DNA of 43,102 nt, taken from the NCBI GenBank assembly GCA_009693105.1, contig SHXV01000007.1, forward strand, positions 1 to 43,102, given 5' to 3'. Below the pieces are notes generated by a model. It was not told the origin of the DNA, searched no databases, and worked only from the letters and a program-made list of their open reading frames with translations. Origin of the DNA: Dehalococcoidia bacterium (GTDB taxonomy: Bacteria; Chloroflexota; Dehalococcoidia; SHXV01). Below are positions 16,017 through 23,974 of this stretch, piece by piece. How positions within the stretch are numbered: the first letter of the stretch is position 1; the number at the start of each line of letters is the position of its first letter. The position numbers were made by a program, and so were the translations under genes.

Positions 16017-16811
16017 CTACCGCAAGTTGCGCCGGAAGGCGCCGCTGCGCACCCCCAGCGCGAACATGAGCACCGCCAGCACCGCCAGCACCGGCAGGTC
16101 GATCGCCAGGCCGTAGTAGCCGCTGCCGCTCTCCGCGTAGATGGCCAGGTGCAACAGGTCCACCGGGTACGTCACCGGGTTCACCGCCCCGAGCAGCCGC
16201 AGCCACCACGGCAGGTCGACAAGGGGAAAGAACGCCCCGCTGAAGAACAGCAGCGGGAACAGCACCAGGTTCATCAGCAGGTGGAAGCCGTGCATCGTGG
16301 CGATGCGGGAGGCGAACGCCTGGGCGATGCCCGCCAGCATCACGTTCATCAGCAGCACGGCACCCACCGCCAGCAACACCCCTTGCGCCACGCCGTACTG
16401 CCACTGCAGATCGATGGTGGGCAGGGCGATGGCAAGCAGCAGCACGATCGTCGCCTGGATGGAGCCGATCGCTACGCTGCCCAGCGCCTTGCCGAACATG
16501 ATCGAGCGCTGAGAGTGCGGCGAGGTGAGCAGCACCTTGAGGATGCCGGAATCGCGGTCCTGGTAGAACGATGCTCCGGCGAAGGTGGAGCTGAACAGCG
16601 CTGTCATCGCGATCAGGCCGGGGGCAAGGTAGCTCGTATAGTCGCTGTCCCGCACCTTCTGCGGGTCCAGCCCGGACGATACGCCCGTACCCAGGATGGC
16701 GAGCAGCATCAGCGGCAGCAGCAGCGATGAGCCCAGCTGCGACCGGGAGCGGGAGAACTCCCGCAGGTCGCGGCGGAGCAGCGCCCCCCAGGCCAGCAGC
16801 GCCCCGCTCAC
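16017..16811 (-). CDS. ABC-2 type transporter permease
   Basis: The 264-residue permease of an exporter, in the DrrB/NodJ-like ABC-2 family. About six membrane segments are visible (LLLPLMLLAILGTGV, APGLIAMTALFSSTFAG, IQATIVLLLAIALP, and so on). Conserved family segments are SFYQDRDSGILKVLLTSPHS and FPLLFFSGAFFPLVDLPWWL, followed by the NPVTYPVDLLHLAI motif. The GTG start at 16811 overlaps the TGA of the ATPase gene (GTGA), so the two are translationally coupled. The cargo is unknown; drug or lipid efflux is typical. Confidence 0.9.
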   Translation of the reverse strand: MSGALLAWGALLRRDLREFSRSRSQLGSSLLLPLMLLAILGTGVSSGLDPQKVRDSDYTSYLAPGLIAMTALFSSTFAGASFYQDRDSGILKVLLTSPHSQRSIMFGKALGSVAIGSIQATIVLLLAIALPTIDLQWQYGVAQGVLLAVGAVLLMNVMLAGIAQAFASRIATMHGFHLLMNLVLFPLLFFSGAFFPLVDLPWWLRLLGAVNPVTYPVDLLHLAIYAESGSGYYGLAIDLPVLAVLAVLMFALGVRSGAFRRNLR

Positions 16812-17788
16812 CGCTCCGCCACCGGCTCACGCACCAGCCGCGAGCCCGCTTTCTCGAAGTAGGCGTCCTCCAGCGTCGACCGCTCGATCCGGATGCCGCG
16901 CACGTACTGCCCCGCCGTGTGGAACAGCGCCGGGACGAAGCCCATCGCATCGTCGACCATCACGTGCAGGTGCGGCTCCTCCGGGAACGGCCCGCTCACC
17001 GCACCCACGCCCGGCAGCGCGGCGATGGCGGCGATGGCCTCCGCTGGCAGGTCCGGCGCTGCCATCCACACGGCGTCCCGCTTGAGGCCGCGCTTCAACT
17101 CCTCCGGCGTTCCCTGCGCCACGACGACGCCGTGCTTGATGAACGCCACGTCCGTCGCGAAGTGGTCCGCCTCCGCCACGTCGTTGGTGGCGATCAGCAG
17201 CGTCGTGCCCTGCCGGTTGATCTCGATCAGGTGATCCCAGAGGCGGCGACGCGAATCGGGGTCGAGCCCCACCGTGGGCTCGTCCAGGAGGAGCAGGCGC
17301 GGCTCGTGCAGCATCGCCCGGGCCAGCTCCAGCCGTCGCTTCAGCCCGCCGGAGAGCTGGCCGGACGGCTGGTCCGCCCGATCCTCCAGCCCCATCGTCG
17401 CCAGCACCGCCGCGATGGGCGTGGACAACCGGTCGCCGCGTAGGCCGAACAGCCGCCCCTGCATCACCAGCGTCTCCCGCACGGTCATCGCCGGGTCCAG
17501 GCAGCTCTCCTGGAAGACCACGCCCACCTGCCGGCGCGCCGCAACGTCCGGCCCGGCCCCAAACAGCCGCAACGCACCCGCTTCCGGCGTGCGCAGGCCG
17601 TTCACCATGGACAGCAGCGTGCTCTTGCCCGCGCCGTTCGGCCCCAGCAGGGCGAAGCGCGAGCCCGCGGGCACGGCCAGCGTCAGCCCGTCCAGCGCGC
17701 GCGGGCCGCCCTCCGCGTAGGCGAAGACAAGCCCCTCCGCGGAGACGGCAGGGGCCGCGACGTGGCCGGCGGAGGGGGATGAAGACAT
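16808..17788 (-). CDS. ABC transporter ATP-binding protein (DrrA-like)
   Basis: ATPase partner of the adjacent permease. Walker A GPNGAGKST, Q-loop VGVVFQESCLDP, signature LSGGLKRRLELARAM, Walker B LLLLDEPTVGLD and the switch region (LLIATNDVAEAD) are all present. The C-terminal ~100 residues match the DrrA-type extension (DUF4162-like). One deviation is the H-loop position: family members usually read TH, here TN (LIATNDVAEAD). The start at 17788 is preferred over GTG 17800 because GGGAG lies five bases upstream of it. Confidence 0.92.
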   Translation of the reverse strand: MSSSPSAGHVAAPAVSAEGLVFAYAEGGPRALDGLTLAVPAGSRFALLGPNGAGKSTLLSMVNGLRTPEAGALRLFGAGPDVAARRQVGVVFQESCLDPAMTVRETLVMQGRLFGLRGDRLSTPIAAVLATMGLEDRADQPSGQLSGGLKRRLELARAMLHEPRLLLLDEPTVGLDPDSRRRLWDHLIEINRQGTTLLIATNDVAEADHFATDVAFIKHGVVVAQGTPEELKRGLKRDAVWMAAPDLPAEAIAAIAALPGVGAVSGPFPEEPHLHVMVDDAMGFVPALFHTAGQYVRGIRIERSTLEDAYFEKAGSRLVREPVAER

Positions 17789-17853
17789 GAGGGCTCCCAC
17801 GCCATCTTAGCCCCGCCTGCGCGATCGTGAAAGCTGCCACGGCACAACCATCC

Positions 17854-17882
17854 TTGACCGCCACAGCGCGCCTGCCGATAAT
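17854..17882 (+). promoter_or_regulatory. Promoter of nadE (and mrr)
   Basis: TTGACC (17854-17859) and GATAAT (17877-17882) with a 17-bp spacer. The predicted start near 17889 immediately precedes the AGGAG at 17891-17895, so the leader is very short. Confidence 0.7.
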
Positions 17883-17906
17883 GGCTGCACAGGAGTTAGT
17901 GTAGAA

Positions 17907-19640
17907 GTGACACTACAGCCGCTGCGGGTCGTGCTGGCCCAGCTCAACACCACCGTCGGCGACATCGACGGCAACGTGCGCAAGATCTGCGACGCGATCG
18001 CGCGGGCGCGCGACCTGGGCGCCGACATCGTGGCTGTGCCGGAGCTGGCGATCACCGGCTACCCCCCGGAGGACCTGCTGCTCCGGCGCAGCTTCATCGA
18101 CGATAACCTGGCGGCGCTGCAGCGCATCCTGCCGCAGTGCGGCGGCATCACCGCCATCATCGGCTTTGTCGATGCGACGGACGACATCTACAACGCCGCC
18201 GCCATCATCCACGACGGCGCGCTCATCGACGTGTACCACAAGCACTACCTGCCGAACTACGGCGTGTTCGATGAGAACCGCTACTTCCAGCGGGGCCAGC
18301 GCAACCAGGTCTACCGCATCGGCGGCGTCCTCGTCGGCGTCAGCATCTGCGAAGACGTCTGGTACCCCGGCGACCCGCTGCAAGCGCAGGCGCTGGCCGG
18401 GGCGCAGGTCTCGATCAACCTCAACGCCTCGCCCTATTCCATGGGCAAGCACGCCGTGCGGGAGCACATGCTGGCCACGCGCGCCACGGACCACTCCGTC
18501 GCTGTGTGTTACGTCAACCAGGTCGGCGGCCAGGACGAGCTCGTGTTCGATGGCGGCAGCATGGTCCTGAGCGAGCGCGGAGAGCGGCTGGCCATGGCCC
18601 GCCAGTTTGAGGAAGACCTGCTGGTGGCGGACATCGACGTGCAGGCCGTGCTCCAGACCCGCCTGCACGACCCCCGGCGGCGCAAGGAGCAGGCGGAGCG
18701 CAGCGCGCCGCTCCACCCGCCGATCGACGTGTCCGGCCCGTCCAGCACGCCCCGCCCGGCCCTGCCCCCATCCGACATCGCCCCCCTTGCGGACCCGGAC
18801 GAGGCATACGCCGCCCTCGTGCTGGGCACGCGCGATTACGTGCGCAAGAACGGCTTCCACAAGGTCATCATCGGGCTGTCCGGCGGCATCGATTCCAGCA
18901 TGGTCGCCGCCATCGCCGTGGACGCGCTGGGCAAGGAGAACGTGCTGGGCATCTCCATGCCTTCCCGCTATTCCTCCGAAGGCAGTATCTCCGACTCCCA
19001 GCGGCTGGCGGAGAACCTCGGCATGGAGTTCACAGTGATCCCGATCGAGGACGGCTTCGCCACGATGCTGAAGACGATGGAGCCGACCTTCGCCGGCACA
19101 GAGCCGAACGTGGCGGAGGAGAACATGCAGGCGCGGCTGCGCGGGCTGGTGGCCATGAGCATCGCCAACAAGTTTGGCCGGATGGTGCTAACCACCGGCA
19201 ACAAGAGCGAGATGGCCACGGGCTACGCCACGCTGTACGGGGACATGGCGGGCGGATTCGCCGTGATCAAGGACGTGCCGAAGACGCTGGTCTACCGGCT
19301 GGCGCACTACGTCAACGCTCGCGCGGGCCGGGAGGTTATCCCGGAGAGCGTGCTCAGGAAGCCGCCCTCCGCCGAACTTCGCCCCAACCAGCTGGACCAG
19401 GACAGCCTGCCCGCCTACGAGGTGCTCGATCCGATCCTGCAGGCGTACGTGGAGGAGGACCGCAGCTTCGACGAGATCGTGCGCATGGGCTACGACGCGG
19501 CGACGGTGCGGCGGGTGATCGACCTGGTGAACCGGAGCGAGTACAAGCGCCGGCAGTCCCCGCCCTGCATCAAGATAACGCCGCGCGCCTTCGGGCGTGA
19601 CCGCCGCTTCCCCATCGCCAGCAAGTACGCGGGGTACTAG
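17907..19640 (+). CDS. nadE: Glutamine-dependent NAD+ synthetase
   Basis: Final step of NAD synthesis: deamido-NAD to NAD using glutamine-derived ammonia. Domain 1 (residues ~5-270) is a nitrilase-type glutaminase with the catalytic Glu (VPELAITGYPPEDLL), Lys (YHKHYLPNYGVFDE) and Cys (VGVSICEDVWYPGDP). Domain 2 (~295-577) is the ATP-pyrophosphatase synthetase with P-loop GLSGGIDSSMVA, LTTGNKSEMATGY and KITPRAFGRDRRFPI. The length of 577 fits the fused form. The start is GTG at 17907, with AGGAG 11 bases upstream. The mrr-like gene starts two bases after its stop. Confidence 0.95.
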   Translation: MTLQPLRVVLAQLNTTVGDIDGNVRKICDAIARARDLGADIVAVPELAITGYPPEDLLLRRSFIDDNLAALQRILPQCGGITAIIGFVDATDDIYNAAAIIHDGALIDVYHKHYLPNYGVFDENRYFQRGQRNQVYRIGGVLVGVSICEDVWYPGDPLQAQALAGAQVSINLNASPYSMGKHAVREHMLATRATDHSVAVCYVNQVGGQDELVFDGGSMVLSERGERLAMARQFEEDLLVADIDVQAVLQTRLHDPRRRKEQAERSAPLHPPIDVSGPSSTPRPALPPSDIAPLADPDEAYAALVLGTRDYVRKNGFHKVIIGLSGGIDSSMVAAIAVDALGKENVLGISMPSRYSSEGSISDSQRLAENLGMEFTVIPIEDGFATMLKTMEPTFAGTEPNVAEENMQARLRGLVAMSIANKFGRMVLTTGNKSEMATGYATLYGDMAGGFAVIKDVPKTLVYRLAHYVNARAGREVIPESVLRKPPSAELRPNQLDQDSLPAYEVLDPILQAYVEEDRSFDEIVRMGYDAATVRRVIDLVNRSEYKRRQSPPCIKITPRAFGRDRRFPIASKYAGY

Positions 19641-19642
19641 CG

Positions 19643-20554
19643 ATGCCCGTTCCAGACTTTCAAACCCTCATGCTCCCAGTACTAAGGCTCCACCGGGATG
19701 GAAGCGAGCACCCCCTCCGGGAACTCAATGACTTGCCTGCGAAGGAATTTAGGCTCACGGAAGACGAACTAGCCGAAAGCCTGCCCTCAGGGAGGCAGTC
19801 CCGCTTCGCAAATCGAGTTGGATGGGCCCGCACCTATCTGGCAAAAGCGGGATTACTTAATCTCCCAAGTCGCGGGCTGTCGCAGCTTACGGAGCGTGGT
19901 CGAACCGTGTTAGACAGCAATCCGCCCAGGATAGATATCGGCTTCTCGGAGCGATTCGATGAGTTCCTCGTCTTCCGGTGCTCCCAGAGAGACGGCGCCA
20001 CACCGATCTCGGAGATCGCGCAGCAGACCGCGCTGGATCCGTATGAATTACTTGAACAAAGTGATAACGCGTTGCGCCTGACCGTACTCGACGATCTGCT
20101 TACCCGAGTGAAAACGATGCACCCCTCAAAGTTCGAACAATTGGTTGTGGACTTGCTAGTCGAGATGGGCTATGGAGGGACGAGAGAAGACGCAGGTAGA
20201 GCGGTCGGTCGATCTGGTGACGGTGGCATAGACGGCACAATCAATGAGGATCCGCTGGGCCTCGACATTATCTATATCCAGGCTAAGCGGTGGCAGGGAA
20301 CGGTCGGTAGACCTAAAGTGCAGGCATTCGCAGGTAGCCTGGAAGGGCAACGTGCCGGAAAGGGGGTCTTCATAACGACATCGCGGTTCTCGCCCGATGC
20401 CGAAGAATACGTTACGCGAATCGAGAAGAAGATCGTCTTGGTGGACGGTCAACGTCTAGCAGCACTAATGCTTGAACACGGAATCGGCGTGACGACGCTT
20501 TATGACATAGCCGTACAGCGGGTTGACCAAGACTTTTTCTCCATCGAAGAGTAA
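19643..20554 (+). CDS. mrr: Mrr-type restriction endonuclease (type IV)
   Basis: A 303-residue homologue of Mrr, a nuclease that cleaves modified foreign DNA. Residues ~3-95 are the winged-helix Mrr N-terminal domain (LPVLRLHRDGSEHPLREL, ...WARTYLAKAGLLNLPSRG). Residues ~155-290 are the Mrr catalytic domain of PD-(D/E)XK fold: FEQLVVDLLVEMGYGG, then GRSGDGGIDG (Asp) and DIIYIQAKRW (QxK), and GVFITTSRFSPDAEEY. The gene is visibly less GC-rich than its neighbours and uses rare codons (TTA, CTA, AGA), suggesting horizontal gain. It sits two bases after nadE and is followed by a hairpin terminator. No methylase or McrBC partner is nearby. Confidence 0.9.
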   Translation: MPVPDFQTLMLPVLRLHRDGSEHPLRELNDLPAKEFRLTEDELAESLPSGRQSRFANRVGWARTYLAKAGLLNLPSRGLSQLTERGRTVLDSNPPRIDIGFSERFDEFLVFRCSQRDGATPISEIAQQTALDPYELLEQSDNALRLTVLDDLLTRVKTMHPSKFEQLVVDLLVEMGYGGTREDAGRAVGRSGDGGIDGTINEDPLGLDIIYIQAKRWQGTVGRPKVQAFAGSLEGQRAGKGVFITTSRFSPDAEEYVTRIEKKIVLVDGQRLAALMLEHGIGVTTLYDIAVQRVDQDFFSIEE

Positions 20555-20581
20555 GCGAGGGCGAGCCCAACAGCGTCCTCC

Positions 20582-20610
20582 TTGACACCTCTCTCTGTCC
20601 GAACAACAAT
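20582..20610 (+). promoter_or_regulatory. Possible promoter of nitroreductase
   Basis: TTGACA (20582-20587) with AACAAT (20605-20610) at 17 bp. The -35 is perfect and the -10 is weak. The hairpin at 20609-20633 overlaps the expected start point, so its activity is uncertain. Confidence 0.35.
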
Positions 20611-20633
20611 GACCCCGCCTTTAGCGGGGTCAT
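20609..20633 (+). terminator. Terminator after mrr
   Basis: A perfect 10-bp stem ATGACCCCGC / GCGGGGTCAT with loop CTTTA, followed by ctgttcgt. It separates mrr from the nitroreductase gene. Confidence 0.65.
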
Positions 20634-20653
20634 CTGTTCGTCAGGAGGATGTC

Positions 20654-21331
20654 ATGGAACTATTCGAAGCCATCTACACCCAGCGGGCCATGCGGCGGCT
20701 GAAGCCGGACCCCGTGCCCGATGAGCTGATCTGGCAGATCATCGATGCCGCCATCCACGCCCCCAACGGCGGCAACTTGCAGCCGTGGAACTTCCTCGTC
20801 ATCAAGGACTACGCGACGAAGCTCCAGCTCCAGGAGTACTACATCGATGGGCTGAACAGCGTCACCCGGCCCAACCAGCAGCTCGCCTCCAACGCCCCGC
20901 GCACGCCGGAGGAGATGGAGCGGGCGAAGCAAAGCCCGGCCCGCTACCTCGCCGATCACCTGGCTGAGGTGCCCGTCCTCATCCTCTGCAGCGTCCGTCT
21001 GGAGGACGTCGCCTCCACCACGCCGCCGGGCGCCTGCATCTTCCCCGCCGTGCAGAACCTCATGCTGGCGGCGCGCGCCCTCGGACTCGGCACCGTGCTC
21101 ACCACCGTCATCCGGCACCGGGAGGCGGACGTACGCAAGTTCCTCGGCATCCCGGACGGCGTCTGGATCGGCACGCTTATCCCGGTGGGCTGGCCGGTGG
21201 GCAAGTTCGGCCCCAACGTGCGCAAGCCGGCGGAACAGGTGACCTTCCTCGACCGCTGGGGCCAAGGCATGCCGCGGGACGCGGGCGCCCCGGCGAAGAA
21301 TCGAGAGCTTGCGGGAGCGGGCCGGCGCTAG
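20654..21331 (+). CDS. Nitroreductase-family protein
   Basis: An FMN-dependent NAD(P)H oxidoreductase of the nitroreductase fold, 225 residues. Conserved parts are the N-terminal FMN-binding AIYTQRAMRRLKPDPVPDE, the APNGGNLQPWNFLVIKD motif, FPAVQNLMLAARALGLGTVLTT (cited in part) and the C-terminal VGKFGPNVRKPAEQV. The start at 20654 is firm, with AGGAGG at 20643-20648. The last ~18 residues (after FLDRWGQGMPRD) look unlike the family. They may be read-through into the first codons of the decayed DUF559 gene that follows. Confidence 0.9.
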   Translation: MELFEAIYTQRAMRRLKPDPVPDELIWQIIDAAIHAPNGGNLQPWNFLVIKDYATKLQLQEYYIDGLNSVTRPNQQLASNAPRTPEEMERAKQSPARYLADHLAEVPVLILCSVRLEDVASTTPPGACIFPAVQNLMLAARALGLGTVLTTVIRHREADVRKFLGIPDGVWIGTLIPVGWPVGKFGPNVRKPAEQVTFLDRWGQGMPRDAGAPAKNRELAGAGRR

Positions 21332-21630
21332 CGGATACCTCCGAGAAGCTCCTGTGGGAAGCGCTGCGTGGCCGCGCTCTCCACGGCTGCAAATTCAGAC
21401 GACAGTATCCCATCGATTCATTCGTCGCTGATTTCTGCTGCGTAAAGGCGCGCCTAATCGTGGATTTAGACGGCGGGGCACATCTCGGCCGTCGCTCCGC
21501 TGATGAGGAGCGGGACCGACGATTAGGCTTACTCGGATATCGCGTACTGCGAATTTCGAATGACGATGTGTCGAATGACATCAGCGCCGTGTTGGCTCGG
21601 ATTGCGGAGGCGTTAACCTCACAGGGGTGA
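21331..21630 (+). pseudogene. DUF559 endonuclease-like domain lacking a start codon
   Basis: From 21331 the frame encodes a well-preserved DUF559 domain (Vsr/PD-(D/E)XK-like): SEKLLWEALRGRALHGCKFR, then RRQYPIDSFVADFCCVKARL, LIVDLDGGAHLG, DRRLGLLGYRVLRISNDDV, ending with TGA at 21628-21630. No ATG, GTG or TTG lies in frame ahead of the domain. The usual N-terminal lead-in seems to continue in the nitroreductase frame (AKNRELAGAGRR), which points to a one-base frameshift. The catalytic-type residues (DF, DLDG, H) are intact, so the damage is recent or a rare start is used. Base composition resembles the nearby mrr gene. Confidence 0.65.
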
Positions 21631-21646
21631 GGTCGGTACCCCTCCC

Positions 21647-22570
21647 TTACTCCATCGCGTTCCGGAACGCCTCCACCGTGAGGCCCAACCCCCCGTCCAG
21701 CGGAGTCACCGGGGCCCAGCCCAGCTCACGCTCCGCCTTGGAGGCGTCCAGCGAGATGCGGAACACTTCGCCCGGGATCGCCGGCGTGTACTGCGGCGCG
21801 CGGTCGTAGCCGGTAGCCACCGCCAGCGCGGAGAACAGCTCGTTGACGCTGGTCAGCCTGCCCGTGCCGATGTTGTAGGCACCGGTTAGGTGCGAGCTGC
21901 TGGCCAGCAGCGCCGCCTCCACCACATCACCCACGTAGACGAAATCGCGCTGCTGGTCGCCGCTGCCGAAGATGCGCACCGGCTCACCGCGCAGCATCCG
22001 CTCCGCGAAGATGGCGACGACGCCCGCCTCCCCATGGGGATCCTGCCGCGGCCCGTAGATGTTGGCCGGGCGCAGGATCACCCGCTCCAGCTCCCCCGTC
22101 GTGGCCATATCGAGATAACGTTCGAAGGTGTGCTTGCTCAACCCGTAGGGCGCAAGCGGGAAGACGGGACAGAGCTCGTCGGCGGGCAGCGCCATCGGCT
22201 CCCCATACAGCGCGCCGCCGGTAGAGGTGTAGACCATCCGCCGCACGCCCGTCGCCAGGCAAGCGGCAAGCAGCCGTAACGCCCCGACCACGTTGACGTC
22301 CGCATCGAAGTCCGGCCGCTCGATGGAGACGCGCACCGCCGATTGCGCCGCCAGGTGATACACCACCTCCGGCCGCCAATCGCCCAGGACGGCGGTGACG
22401 GCGTCCGCATCCCGGATATCGACCTGGTAAAGGTGAGCGCCGGAAGGCAGGTTCTCCCGCCGACCGGTGGCGAAGTTATCCAGCGCCGCGACATCGTGCC
22501 CCGCCGCCAGCAACCCTTCGACGAGGTGCGAGCCGACAAAGCCAGCGCCGCCGGTGACCAGTACACGCAT
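21647..22570 (-). CDS. NAD-dependent sugar-nucleotide epimerase/dehydratase
   Basis: An extended-SDR enzyme of the UDP-glucose 4-epimerase/RmlB type, 307 residues. It has the N-terminal NAD motif VTGGAGFVGSHLV, the VVYHLAAQSAVRVS segment, the TSTGGALYG serine region, catalytic YGLSKHTFE (YxxxK), and RPANIYGPRQDP. The C-terminal PLDGGLGLTVEAF is family-typical. The start at 22570 is preferred over ATG 22591 because GGGAGG lies upstream of it. Substrate specificity is not determined; UDP-glucose/galactose or a related sugar is likely. It is divergent from the DUF457 gene. Confidence 0.88.
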   Translation of the reverse strand: MRVLVTGGAGFVGSHLVEGLLAAGHDVAALDNFATGRRENLPSGAHLYQVDIRDADAVTAVLGDWRPEVVYHLAAQSAVRVSIERPDFDADVNVVGALRLLAACLATGVRRMVYTSTGGALYGEPMALPADELCPVFPLAPYGLSKHTFERYLDMATTGELERVILRPANIYGPRQDPHGEAGVVAIFAERMLRGEPVRIFGSGDQQRDFVYVGDVVEAALLASSSHLTGAYNIGTGRLTSVNELFSALAVATGYDRAPQYTPAIPGEVFRISLDASKAERELGWAPVTPLDGGLGLTVEAFRNAME

Positions 22571-22662
22571 AACCAACGCCTCCCGCGTCATTCTACGGCC
22601 CGCGGCAGGCGGCGGCTACCGGCGCCCGCCCCCCGGGGCGTACGATGGCACAGGAGGGATCG

Positions 22663-23121
22663 GTGGCCACCGCCGTCGCTCACGCAATCGTTGGGTACGC
22701 CACGGGCCGATCGCTGCGCCTCAGCGGGCGCGGCATCCTCGCAGCCATCATCTTCTCCAACCTGCCCGATCTCGACAGCATCCCTGGCCTCGTCCTCTAC
22801 GAAGACGCCGGCCGAACGCACCACGCCATCGGCATGCATAGGCCGTGGTTCGCCCTGGTGACGGGTATCCTCGTGGCGATCGGCTATCGCTGGCGGCGGA
22901 AGGAGCGGGGCCGGGCGAACGCGGCGCGCTGGGGCCTGCTGGCGCTCGCTCTCGCCCATCTCGTCATCGATGCCCTCCATCCGCCCTACTGGAAGCAGGA
23001 CGGCGCGATGGCGATCGTCTCCTACGTGGCGAACTCAGTGCTTGACGCACTCGTCTTCGGCGGGGCGGTGCTGGCGGGGTGGTGGGCGGGGCGGTGCCTG
23101 AGGCGGCGACGTGGGGCGTAG
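22663..23121 (+). CDS. DUF457/YdjM-type membrane-bound metal-dependent hydrolase
   Basis: 152 residues with several membrane helices and the conserved His/Asp pattern of the family: AHAIVGYATG at the N-terminus, SNLPDLDSIPG, THHAIGMHRPWF and LALAHLVIDALHPPYW. The family is annotated as membrane-bound metal-dependent hydrolase; its substrate is not established. The start is GTG 22663, chosen because AGGAGG (22652-22657) is five to six bases upstream; ATG 22645 is in frame but lies before that site. A TACGAT -10-like hexamer sits at 22641-22646. Confidence 0.78.
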   Translation: MATAVAHAIVGYATGRSLRLSGRGILAAIIFSNLPDLDSIPGLVLYEDAGRTHHAIGMHRPWFALVTGILVAIGYRWRRKERGRANAARWGLLALALAHLVIDALHPPYWKQDGAMAIVSYVANSVLDALVFGGAVLAGWWAGRCLRRRRGA

Positions 23122-23143
23122 CGCCCACGGCCGGCGATAGGGG

Positions 23144-23974
23144 CTACGCGGTCGCTTCGTCCGAGGCGTCGCTAGCGGGGGCCGGCGACTCGACGGCGGC
23201 AAGCTTCGGCGTCAGCAGCTCGATATCGGAGAACAGCGCATCCTGGCGCGCCACCACCTCCGCGGCCTTGATCAGCTCCAGCACCGCCATGAACTGGACG
23301 ATGACCTCGACGCGGGAACGGCACTCCTCGATCAACGCCCGGAAGCTAACCCGGTCCCGCCGGCGCAGCGCCCGACGCAGCGCATCGATCTTGTCCCGCA
23401 GCCGAATATGGTCGTTCTGCAGCACCCGGATCGGCAGCGGCGGCTCCCGGTCCTTGCGGGACAGCGCTTCCTGGAACAGGCGCGTCAGCATGTCCAGCGT
23501 GACGCTATCCAGCCCGGAGCCGGGCGGAAGCGCCGGTGCTGGTGCCTGGCGCGGATACGCCCGCAGCCCCTGCTGTTCGCGCTCCCGAAAGAGGCGAGCG
23601 GCCTCCTTGTACTGGCGGTACTCCCGCAACGCCTCCGTCAAGTCGATGGCGATCTCATCCTGATCCGCCTCGTCCGCGGCGGCCTCCGGTCGCGGAAGCA
23701 GCGCGCGCGACTTCAAGTACAGCAGCTTGCTGCCGATGAAGATGAACTCCGCCAACGCGGCGGCGTTCATCTCCTCCTCCGCGCGCAGCAACGCCAGGTA
23801 CTGATCGGTCACCTGGACCAGGGAGATGGTCGTGATATCGAGGTTATCCTTCTCGATGAAGTGAAGGAGGACGTCCAGCGGCCCCTCGAACGCAGCTAAC
23901 TTAAGCGCCCGCGTTGTTCCCGCGCTTTCCGGTGGCACCGTCGCCGTAATCGCAGGGGCCATCTCCGTCGCCAT
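23144..23974 (-). CDS. scpA: Segregation and condensation protein A
   Basis: Kleisin subunit of the SMC-ScpAB condensin. The N-terminal SMC-neck-binding region contains AFEGPLDVLLHFIEKDNLDI, followed by AEFIFIGSKLLYLKSRALLP, a variable acidic linker (~95-115) and the C-terminal winged helix (FRALIEECRSRVEVIVQFMAVLELIK, cited in part; ...ARQDALFSDIEL). The 276-residue length is normal. Its ATG overlaps the TGA of aroF (ATGA at 23971-23976), so it appears to be the last gene of the trp/aro transcription unit. No scpB follows. Confidence 0.93.
   Translation of the reverse strand: MATEMAPAITATVPPESAGTTRALKLAAFEGPLDVLLHFIEKDNLDITTISLVQVTDQYLALLRAEEEMNAAALAEFIFIGSKLLYLKSRALLPRPEAAADEADQDEIAIDLTEALREYRQYKEAARLFREREQQGLRAYPRQAPAPALPPGSGLDSVTLDMLTRLFQEALSRKDREPPLPIRVLQNDHIRLRDKIDALRRALRRRDRVSFRALIEECRSRVEVIVQFMAVLELIKAAEVVARQDALFSDIELLTPKLAAVESPAPASDASDEATA

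Noticed and set aside
16808-16811. Frameshift between the ABC ATPase and permease
   Set aside because: It is an ordinary GTGA stop/start overlap; both proteins are complete.
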